The notes under the pieces are model-generated. The model saw nothing but the letters and a program-made list of their open reading frames with translations, was not told the DNA's origin and searched no databases. DNA of 64,000 nucleotides from an uncultured Oscillospiraceae bacterium. Lineage in GTDB: Bacteria; Bacillota; Clostridia; Oscillospirales; Oscillospiraceae. The position numbers were made by a program, and so were the translations under genes. Shown in pieces: positions 55,852 through 62,907 of the stretch (positions are counted from its first letter, which is position 1; every line of letters starts with the position of its first letter). Location: assembly GCA_944385475.1 (NCBI GenBank), contig CALWXJ010000054.1, positions 98,117 to 162,116 on the forward strand, given 5' to 3'.

Positions 55852-56532
55852 CTATAAACACACCGGGACCTGGTCCCCCATTACGATCCGACCAGGGGCC
55901 ACATGGCAGTCATAGGCCAGGATCCGCACCCCAGCAGCGGCCGCCTCCCGCAGGGCCTGCCCAAAGGCAGGATGGGTGGCGTCATTGGGGGAGAGGTCAT
56001 ACACGTCTTTCATTTGTATCACAAAAAACAGTACCCCGTCAAGCCCGCTTTGCACCGCTTTTTGCAGTTCATGGATATGCCGGACCCCCCGCTGAGTGGG
56101 TGCATCCGGAAAGCGGACGTGCCCTCCCTCTTCCAGCGTCACGCCCTTGACCTCCACCAGGCAGAGCCCCTGGTCTGTCTCCGCGCAGAAATCCAGACGG
56201 GACTCTCCCCAGGGATACTCCGGCCGGAGCCCTTTCATGCCAGGCAGAAAATTCCCCTCAGCCGCCCACTCGGCAAAGATCCGGTTGGGGGCCTGGGCGT
56301 CCATGTTGATCAGCCGCTCCCCCTTCTCCACGGCGATGAGGTCAAACGGGGTCTTCCGAAGGGGATTGGTGCCCGGCGTGAGATAGACCGTGGCCCCTGG
56401 CACCAGCAGTTCCCGGCAGCGGCCTGTATTTTTCACATGGACGGTCACGGCCTCCCCCCCTATCTCCACATGGGCAATGAACCGGTTGGGGCGGTCTAAA
56501 AAGCGGCCCGCCACCACATTTTGATATTCCAT
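55852..56532 (-). CDS. sfsA: SfsA nuclease-like protein
   Basis: 226-residue SfsA family protein: OB-fold N-terminal half (VHVKNTGRCRELLVPGATVY, about 31-50) and a PD-(D/E)XK half (ESRLDFCAETDQGLCLVEVK, about 110-129). Named for sugar fermentation stimulation, later reported as a nucleic-acid nuclease; role in this host unknown. GGGAGGAG precedes the ATG at 56532; the longer frame to 56574 lacks support. Confidence 0.93.
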   Translation of the reverse strand: MEYQNVVAGRFLDRPNRFIAHVEIGGEAVTVHVKNTGRCRELLVPGATVYLTPGTNPLRKTPFDLIAVEKGERLINMDAQAPNRIFAEWAAEGNFLPGMKGLRPEYPWGESRLDFCAETDQGLCLVEVKGVTLEEGGHVRFPDAPTQRGVRHIHELQKAVQSGLDGVLFFVIQMKDVYDLSPNDATHPAFGQALREAAAAGVRILAYDCHVAPGRIVMGDQVPVCL

Positions 56533-56619
56533 GGTCACTCCTCCCTTCCCTCGGAAGTCCAATTTTCTCTCCAAAGCCCTGTCTCTCTTTTTGTCTCCGC
56601 TCTTGACAAAAGCGGGGAC

Positions 56620-56652
56620 AAAAAGGCGCCCCGGAAGGAGTTCCGGGGCGCC
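56620..56652 (-). terminator. Terminator of the VanW gene
   Basis: 12-base-pair GC stem (56641-56652 with 56625-56636) followed by T5 on the minus strand, about 40 bases after the VanW stop. Confidence 0.85.
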
Positions 56653-56690
56653 CCACTGGTGGTGCAGCCTGCTTCAGGTGAAACGCCGAG

Positions 56691-57515
56691 TCATTCCTCC
56701 TTCTGCGGCAGCAGGGGGCTGTACATCATGATGGCATCGTTGGTAAACAGGAACTGCTCTTCCAAAAAGGTCCCCTGGACATCATAGACCTTGCGGTAGA
56801 GGGCGTTGTGCCGGATGTAGCCGCCCCAGGAGGTGGCGTCAATCCGGGCATCCCGCTCTTCAATGCGAAATTGCAGCTGCGGCGGACGTGTGCTGCGCCA
56901 CTGGCCCTTCAAATGGGTCTGCCCCACCTCCAGGCATAGCTGAAACGTCTCATCCGTATCGTTGCGGATCATCAGATCCCGATGGGGGTAGGCGCAGGTG
57001 GCCCCGCTGCCGAAAGGCTGGGTGCGGTTCACATCAGGAAAGACATCGTGGGAGTGGCGGTATCGCTCCACCACGGTTAAGGGGGTGTGCAGCGTCATCC
57101 AGAAAATCAAGTTGGAAAGCTGGCAAAGGCCCCCGCCCACATCCGTGCCGATGCGCCCCAAAAACAGCACCATCCCCTCCTGATACCCCTTTTTCCGGGT
57201 GGGCTTTCCGATCAATCGCCAGTAGCTCATGGTCTGTCCCGGGCGGAGCAGGATGCCGTTTAAGCGGGGCACCGCGATTTTTAAATTGGTGACCTTGTTG
57301 CGCTGAAGCCGTTCCTCATCCCCCTGGAGGCGGCGCATCAGAGGCGTGGCGTGCTGACTGTACACCCAGGGGAGCGGCTGCTGCTGCCGCTCCCGCGCCC
57401 AATGAAATTTGGGAGAGCACCAGAGCAGATAGCGCATACCGGCATAATAGGCCCTTCCCAAACGCAGGCGGAGATAGCTGCGGTGAATGGGGGGGCGCAA
57501 TTCTTTCTTCTCCAT
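56691..57515 (-). CDS. VanW family protein
   Basis: 274 residues with the VanW domain signature: LRPGQTMSYWRLIGKPTRKK (about 92-111), DVGGGLCQLSNLIFW (about 129-143) and FPDVNRTQPFGSGATC (about 166-181). VanW occurs in some vancomycin-resistance clusters but is common outside them, and its biochemical role is unknown. No vanHAX genes are near, so this is no sign of resistance. ATG at 57515 after AAGGTGG; a GTG at 57524 is an alternative. No signal peptide was seen. Confidence 0.9.
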   Translation of the reverse strand: MEKKELRPPIHRSYLRLRLGRAYYAGMRYLLWCSPKFHWARERQQQPLPWVYSQHATPLMRRLQGDEERLQRNKVTNLKIAVPRLNGILLRPGQTMSYWRLIGKPTRKKGYQEGMVLFLGRIGTDVGGGLCQLSNLIFWMTLHTPLTVVERYRHSHDVFPDVNRTQPFGSGATCAYPHRDLMIRNDTDETFQLCLEVGQTHLKGQWRSTRPPQLQFRIEERDARIDATSWGGYIRHNALYRKVYDVQGTFLEEQFLFTNDAIMMYSPLLPQKEE

Positions 57516-57587
57516 GTTTCCCACCTTCTTTTGTCCATTCTACCATAGAGAAGGCGGGATTCCAACCCCTTGCCTCCAAGGCATCTT

Positions 57588-58940
57588 TCAAAGGCCCAAA
57601 AGCTGCTGGGCCAAGGAAAAGTACACCACCAGGCTCACGCCGTCCACAATGGTGGTGATGATGGGGGAAGCCATCAGTGCCGGGTCCAGGTTCAGCCGCT
57701 TTGCCAGCATGGGCAGCATGGACCCGATACTCTTGGCCAGCACCACTGTCACCAGCATGGCACCGGAAACCGTAAGAGCCACCGCGATCTGATGGGGATA
57801 CTGAATGGCAAGGCGCACAAAGTTCACACCGCTTAGGATGACGCCCACCACGATGCTCACCCGCAATTCCTTCCAAAGTACCCGGAGAAAATCGGAAAGG
57901 CCGATCTCCCCTACCGCCATGCCCCGGATGACCATGGTGGAACTCTGGCTGCCGGCGTTGCCGCCGGTGTCCGTCAGCATGGGAATGAAGGTCACCAGCA
58001 CAGGCACGGCGGCAAATGCGACCTCAAACTGTCCCAGGATCCCCCCTGTGACCATGCTGGACACCATCAGCACCAAAAGCCAGACGATCCGATGCTTGGC
58101 AAGATCCAGCACCCCGGTTTTCAAATAGGGCTTTTCCGAGGGGGACATGGCCGCCATCTTTTCAAAATCCTCGGTGGCCTCCTCCTCCATGACATCCATG
58201 ACGTCGTCCACGGTGACGATGCCCACCAGGCGGTTCTCTCCGTCCACCACAGGCAGGGAGATGAAGTCATACTTCATCATCCGCTGCACAGCCTCTTCCT
58301 GGTCCTCGGTGGTCCGGGCGGTGATGACCTCTGTCTCCATCAGATCGGACACCAAGGTCCCATCCCCCGCCAAAAGAAGCTCCCGCAGTGTCACCACACC
58401 CTCCAGCACCCGGCTGCTGTCAATGACATAACAGGTATAAATGGACTCGCTGTCCTCTCCCGTCTCCCGGATGCGGGCAATGGCCTCCTTCACCGTCATG
58501 CTCTTTCTCAGATCGATGAATTCGGCTGTCATGATGCTGCCCACAGAATTTTCCGGGTAGTTCAGGAACTGATTGATCAGGGTCCTGGTATCGGGCCGGG
58601 CGGTTTTCAGCACCCGTTTTACCACATTGGCGGGCAGCTCCTCGATCATGTCCACCGCGTCATCCACATTGAGATCTTCCAGCAGCTCGGATACCTCTTT
58701 GTCCGTAGCTGCGGCAATGATGGTCTGCTGATCCTCCGGCTCAAGGTTGGCAAAGACATCGCTGGCCAGCTCCTTGGGCAGCAGGCGAAAAACCAGTACC
58801 GTTCCCTCCGGGTCCAGCGACTCCATAAAAGCGGCCACATCCATTTCGTTGGCCTGTGCCAGGCACGCCTGCAGCCCATGATAGTCTTTGGCCGCCAGCA
58901 GCTCCTCCCAGCGGCCCTGATACATGATTTTGTTTTCCAT
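57588..58940 (-). CDS. mgtE: Magnesium transporter MgtE
   Basis: 450 residues: N-terminal alpha-helical gating domain (1-130), two CBS domains (about 135-255), a plug helix, and five membrane helices (about 285-450) with the pore motif TDTGGNAGSQSSTMVIRG (about 322-339). Mg(II) binding in the cytoplasmic domains shuts the channel. GGAGGAAAAAACC precedes the ATG. A leader of about 250 bases with an intrinsic terminator lies upstream, so transcription is probably controlled by attenuation. Confidence 0.96.
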   Translation of the reverse strand: MENKIMYQGRWEELLAAKDYHGLQACLAQANEMDVAAFMESLDPEGTVLVFRLLPKELASDVFANLEPEDQQTIIAAATDKEVSELLEDLNVDDAVDMIEELPANVVKRVLKTARPDTRTLINQFLNYPENSVGSIMTAEFIDLRKSMTVKEAIARIRETGEDSESIYTCYVIDSSRVLEGVVTLRELLLAGDGTLVSDLMETEVITARTTEDQEEAVQRMMKYDFISLPVVDGENRLVGIVTVDDVMDVMEEEATEDFEKMAAMSPSEKPYLKTGVLDLAKHRIVWLLVLMVSSMVTGGILGQFEVAFAAVPVLVTFIPMLTDTGGNAGSQSSTMVIRGMAVGEIGLSDFLRVLWKELRVSIVVGVILSGVNFVRLAIQYPHQIAVALTVSGAMLVTVVLAKSIGSMLPMLAKRLNLDPALMASPIITTIVDGVSLVVYFSLAQQLLGL

Positions 58941-59193
58941 GGTTTTTTCCTCCTGTTCCAGTAAATGTACGGGGAGGAAGCACCAACAGGCAAAAAAAGA
59001 CCGATAAAGCACAGCTTTACCGGCACAGCAACAAACCCCATGGGGACAGCAAATCTACCGCTGCCCCTCTGCAAAGAGGAACAGCGGGCACATTGCCGCC
59101 CGATGGAGCGCATTACCGGCCCTCTTGGTACTTCGACCGCAAATGTCCACAGACTGTTCCCCCTTTTTCTGAAAATTTCGGGCATATCTGCCC
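58941..59193 (-). promoter_or_regulatory. Long structured leader of mgtE, candidate riboswitch
   Basis: Non-coding transcript between a good promoter and mgtE. Successive hairpins on the minus strand: GGGCA-GATA-TGCCC at the 5' end; a longer stem CCGCTG/CAGCGG with inner CCTCT/AGAGG (about 59091-59062); a competing pairing of GGGGCAGC with GCTGTCCCC (about 59068-59042); then the intrinsic terminator. The GGGGCAGC segment can join either structure, which is what a switch needs. No M-box consensus was seen. Sensing of Mg(II) is inferred from the gene it controls. Confidence 0.55.
58992..59023 (-). terminator. Attenuator terminator before mgtE
   Basis: 10-base-pair stem (59014-59023 with 59001-59010, one G-T pair), three-base loop and TCTTTTTTT on the minus strand, only about 50 bases before the mgtE ATG. 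Position inside the leader marks it as an attenuator. Confidence 0.85.
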
Positions 59194-59199
59194 AGTGCG

Positions 59200-59228
59200 A
59201 GTATAACACGGGGATCCTTTTTGTGCAA
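59200..59228 (-). promoter_or_regulatory. Promoter of mgtE
   Basis: Minus strand: TTGCAC (59228-59223), 17-base spacer, TATACT (59205-59200). Start predicted near 59193. Confidence 0.75.
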
Positions 59229-59316
59229 CCCCCTGCCCAATTTTCCCCCATTCTCCAAACTGCCCGCCAGGCCGCCCTCCGGGCAGGCGGTTTTCAAACC
59301 CAGATTCCTCGGGAGC

Positions 59317-59919
59317 CTACGGCTCCTCCCCCCTTTGCTCAGGCTGCTCCAGACGGTCCTTTGCCCCCCGGACCTGGTCTTGCAGCAGGGTGTCTGCAAA
59401 GCGGATCAGCTCCTCCGGCGTCCCTTCGATCTCTCCCAGCAGCCAGCTTTCCATCAAGCTTGCAAGGGAGATGACATAAAAGTGGGTCAGCAGCTCCAGC
59501 TCCTCTTCCTCCCCGTATCCCACTTCGCCGGCAATCGCCGTCACTGTACGGCCGATGATGGCATAGAGATCCGCATGGAAAAAGTGCTTGAGATGCGTGC
59601 GGCTCAGGGAATTTAAAGCGCAAAGGCAGACCGCCCGGTTCTCCTGAAGGTATTCAAACAGCTGCAGCAGCCCCTCCTGTCAGAGCAACGCCCCCTCCTG
59701 CTGCGCCAGAAGGGACACCGCCTCTTCCTGAAACATCCACCGCGCCAAATCGTAAATATCTTCAAAGTGGTAGTAGAAATGCTGGCGCACCATCCCGCAG
59801 CTCTCCATGATCTCACTGACGGTGATCTTGTCCAGAGGCTTTTGCACCATCAGGGATTTCAAAGCCGCGCAGATAGCCTGCTTTGTGGCATGAGAGGATT
59901 CATATGTCTTATGTTTCAT
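59317..59919 (-). pseudogene. TetR-family regulator interrupted by an in-frame stop
   Basis: The N-terminal part (59919-59683) codes a TetR DNA-binding domain: ICAALKSLMVQKPLDKITVS, then CGMVRQHFYYHFEDIYDLAR. A TGA at 59682-59680 follows residue 79. The same frame continues without another stop to 59317 with a coherent ligand-binding domain (QEGLLQLFEYLQENRAV and onward, about 120 residues). One base change, such as TGG to TGA, would explain it. It is divergent from the MMPL export operon, which it probably once repressed. An intact tryptophan is plausible at this place in the family. Confidence 0.8.
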
Positions 59920-60092
59920 AAAAGGCCTCCCCTTTCATCCCGCAGATTTCTTTTTTCTCAGTATAGCACGCCTGGCAGAAGTTTTCCCATATATAAACCG
60001 TAAATTTTCTCCACAATTCTGACACCGATGCCTTTTTTGCATGTTGTATCCCGCCCCTCCGGGGACGTATGCTAAGAAAAAAGGAAAGGGAG

Positions 60093-60428
60093 ATGCGCTC
60101 TTTGAAGGAATGGTATGCACTCACGCTCCACAGCCAGCTTGGACCCCGCCAGGGAACTTTGATGGTAGAGAGCGAAGGAAACCGCCTAAGAGGCGTTTTG
60201 CGCCTGTTGGGCCGGGAGAATGCGGTATGGGGGGAGCGGAAAGGTTCTCAGACCATGGAACTTTCCCATTCGCTGCGCACCGCCCTGGGAGAGCACACCT
60301 GCCAATCCACACTTCATATCACCGGGGAAACCCTCAGCGGCACCGCCAGGCTGCCAGGCTGCAAGATGACCTGGAGTGGGAAGCGGCTTTCCCGGGAAGC
60401 GCAGGAAAAGGAGGCGAACTGTGAGTAA
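60093..60428 (+). CDS. Hypothetical protein upstream of the MMPL exporter
   Basis: 111 residues, no family recognised. Polar and basic, with alternating beta-like segments (GTLMVESEGNRLRGVLRLLG, about 22-41; STLHITGETLSGTARLPG) that suggest a small beta-barrel or lipocalin-like fold. No signal peptide or membrane helix. ATG at 60093 after AAGGAAAGGGAG. It overlaps the exporter start by 8 bases, so its translation is coupled to it and a shared role is likely. Confidence 0.75.
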   Translation: MRSLKEWYALTLHSQLGPRQGTLMVESEGNRLRGVLRLLGRENAVWGERKGSQTMELSHSLRTALGEHTCQSTLHITGETLSGTARLPGCKMTWSGKRLSREAQEKEANCE

Positions 60429-62907
60429 ATCTACTGAAAAACCTTCTTTTTTTGATCGGTTGGCCACGCTGATCGTGGATAAACGAAACTTGATCTTCTT
60501 TTTATGCTTCTGCGCCGCCGTCTTTTCGATATTCTCCAGAAGCTGGGTAAGTGTGTGCAACGACATCACGGAGTACCTGCCTGAGACCACGGAGACACGG
60601 CAGGGCCTGACCCTTATGGAAGAGGAGCTGACCACCTTCGCCACCGCCCGGGTGATGATCTGTCACACCACAGTGGGGCTGGCACAGCAGATCGCCAATG
60701 ATCTGGAAAAGATCAACGGAGTCTCCTCCGCCACCCTGGGGGAGAGCCTTGGCCCCTCCTCCGATGCCCAGACCCCCCAGGACATCGCCGCATACTGTCA
60801 GGGCTCGGATGTGCTCCTCTCTGTTACCTTTGAAAGGGAAGAGACGGACCCGGCCGCCCTTGCTGCTCTGGAAGAAGTCCGGCAGACCCTGGAGCCATAC
60901 GACGTCTTTATCGACACCGCCGTGGGCAACGATACCTCCGACACGCTCCAGTCCGAGATGGGGATCATCCTGGTCATCGCCGCAGCGGTGATCCTTCTGG
61001 TACTGCTGCTGACCTCCAAGTCCTACGCGGAGATCCCCGTGCTGGTACTCACCTTCGGCGCGGCGGCCCTTTTAAACCTGGGGACCAACTTTCTCTTTGG
61101 GGAAATCTCTTTTGTCTCCAACTCTGTGACGGTGATTTTGCAGCTGGCGCTGGCTATTGACTATGCCATCATCCTCCTTCACCGCTTTTTGGAGGAGCGG
61201 AAGCATGCCCCGGACCGGGAGGCCTGCGTCCGTGCCCTCAGTGCCTCCATCGCGGCCATCTCCGCCAGCGGCCTGACCACCATCTCCGGCCTGGCGGCGA
61301 TGATGTTCATGGAGTTCCGCATCGGTTTTGACATGGGGATGGTTCTGATCAAGGCCATTTGCTTTAGCATGCTCTCCGTCTTTACGCTGATGCCGGGGCT
61401 TTTGATGCTTTTCTCCCGGGCCATGGAGCGCACCCGCCACAAAAATTTTATCCCCTCCATTGACCGCTGGGGCAAGCTGGTGGTCCGGCTGCGGCATGTC
61501 TGCGCCCCCCTGTTTGTCCTCTGCCTTGTAGGGGCGTTCTTCCTCTCCAACCGCTGCCCGTATGTCTATGGGTACAGTCAAATCCATACCGTCCGGCAAC
61601 ATGACGCACAGATTGCCCAGGTGCGGATCAACGAAACCTTCGGGCCCCAGAATATCATGGCGCTCCTGGTCCCCCGGGGGGGGTATGAAAGCGAAAAAGC
61701 CCTGCTGCGGCAGCTGGAAAGTTACCAAGAGGTGGCATCTGCCATCGGCCTTGCCAATATCGAGGCCATGGACGGCTACACCCTTACCGACGCCCTTACC
61801 CCCCGACAGTTTTCAGAGCTCATTGACCTGGATTACGAACAATCCTGCCTGCTCTATGGCGCCTATGCCGCAGAACAGGAGGATTACGGCCGCATCATAG
61901 GCGGTGTGGAGGACTACACCATCCCCCTGATGGACCTTTTCCTCTTTATTTACGATTTCAAAGAGGATGGATACATCTCCTTCGATGAAAAAACCGAAGA
62001 GGAGATCAACGACCTCTACAGCCAGCTCACCAATGCCAGAGCCCAGATGCTGGGAGAGCATTACTCCCGCCTGGTATTGAAGCTGAACCTTCCGGAGGAG
62101 GGGGAGGAGACCTTCGCCTTTTTGAAAACCATCCACGCTGAGGCGGAGCGGTATTATGACGCAGAAAGCGTTTTCCTGGTGGGCAATTCCACCAGCGACT
62201 ATGACCTCTCCGCCTCCTTTTCCCGGGACAACATCCTCATCAGCGTTTTGACGGTGGTATTTGTCATTTTGGTGCTGCTCTTCACCTTCATGTCTGTGGG
62301 GCTGCCCATTTTGCTGATCCTGGTGATTCAGGGCAGCATCTGGATCAATTTTGCCGTTCCGGGCCTGACGGGAGAACCCATCTTTTTCATGAGTTACCTC
62401 ATTGTCACCGCTATCCAAATGGGCGCCAATATCGACTATGCCATTGTGATCTCCTCCTGGTTCAATGAGTGCAAGGAGACCATGCCCCCCCAGGAGGCCA
62501 TCGTCCAGGCCCTGGACCTGGCCTTCCCCACTGTCCTGACCTCTGGGAGTATCTTGTCCGTAGCGGCTTTCCTTATCGGCCAGATCACCACAGAAGCCAG
62601 TATCGTGGGGATCGGGCAATGCCTGCGCAGGGGTACTTTGATCTCCATGTTCCTGGTGATGTTCATCCTGCCTCAGCTGCTGCTCTTGGGCGACAAAGTC
62701 GTGGAGCGGACCCGATTCAATCTGAAATTTCCGGAACACCAGCGCCTCATCCGCTCCAGCGGCGCCATCTATATCAGCGGACGGGTCCGGGGATATGTCA
62801 GCGGCACCATCGACGCCTCTGTGCACGGGGTCATTCACGGGGAAGTCAGCGCCATGGTGGAGGCGGGAGATATATCCAATGAGGAAAGCCATGAGACATC
62901 CAAGTAA
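60421..62907 (+). CDS. MMPL/RND-family exporter
   Basis: 828 residues with the duplicated RND layout: one helix near residue 28-45, an extracytoplasmic domain, a first five- to six-helix bundle (about 185-385), a second large outside domain (about 395-600) and a second bundle (about 605-770). The proton-relay aspartates fit LALAIDYAIILLHRFLEE and MGANIDYAIVISSWFNE. Cargo unknown (lipid or drug). Two oddities: an EF-hand-like loop DFKEDGYISFDE near 520, and a C-terminal tail of short beta-type repeats. GTG start after AAAAGGAGG. Confidence 0.9.
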   Translation: MSKSTEKPSFFDRLATLIVDKRNLIFFLCFCAAVFSIFSRSWVSVCNDITEYLPETTETRQGLTLMEEELTTFATARVMICHTTVGLAQQIANDLEKINGVSSATLGESLGPSSDAQTPQDIAAYCQGSDVLLSVTFEREETDPAALAALEEVRQTLEPYDVFIDTAVGNDTSDTLQSEMGIILVIAAAVILLVLLLTSKSYAEIPVLVLTFGAAALLNLGTNFLFGEISFVSNSVTVILQLALAIDYAIILLHRFLEERKHAPDREACVRALSASIAAISASGLTTISGLAAMMFMEFRIGFDMGMVLIKAICFSMLSVFTLMPGLLMLFSRAMERTRHKNFIPSIDRWGKLVVRLRHVCAPLFVLCLVGAFFLSNRCPYVYGYSQIHTVRQHDAQIAQVRINETFGPQNIMALLVPRGGYESEKALLRQLESYQEVASAIGLANIEAMDGYTLTDALTPRQFSELIDLDYEQSCLLYGAYAAEQEDYGRIIGGVEDYTIPLMDLFLFIYDFKEDGYISFDEKTEEEINDLYSQLTNARAQMLGEHYSRLVLKLNLPEEGEETFAFLKTIHAEAERYYDAESVFLVGNSTSDYDLSASFSRDNILISVLTVVFVILVLLFTFMSVGLPILLILVIQGSIWINFAVPGLTGEPIFFMSYLIVTAIQMGANIDYAIVISSWFNECKETMPPQEAIVQALDLAFPTVLTSGSILSVAAFLIGQITTEASIVGIGQCLRRGTLISMFLVMFILPQLLLLGDKVVERTRFNLKFPEHQRLIRSSGAIYISGRVRGYVSGTIDASVHGVIHGEVSAMVEAGDISNEESHETSK

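Noticed and set aside
56691-57515. VanW gene as a sign of glycopeptide resistance
   Set aside because: No vanH, vanA/B, vanX or vanRS homologues are present, and VanW-domain proteins are widespread in sensitive Firmicutes.
59680-59682. TGA in tetR read as selenocysteine or tryptophan
   Set aside because: No selenocysteine context was recognised, and other genes here end at TGA (for example rbgA and frr), so a nonsense mutation is simpler.
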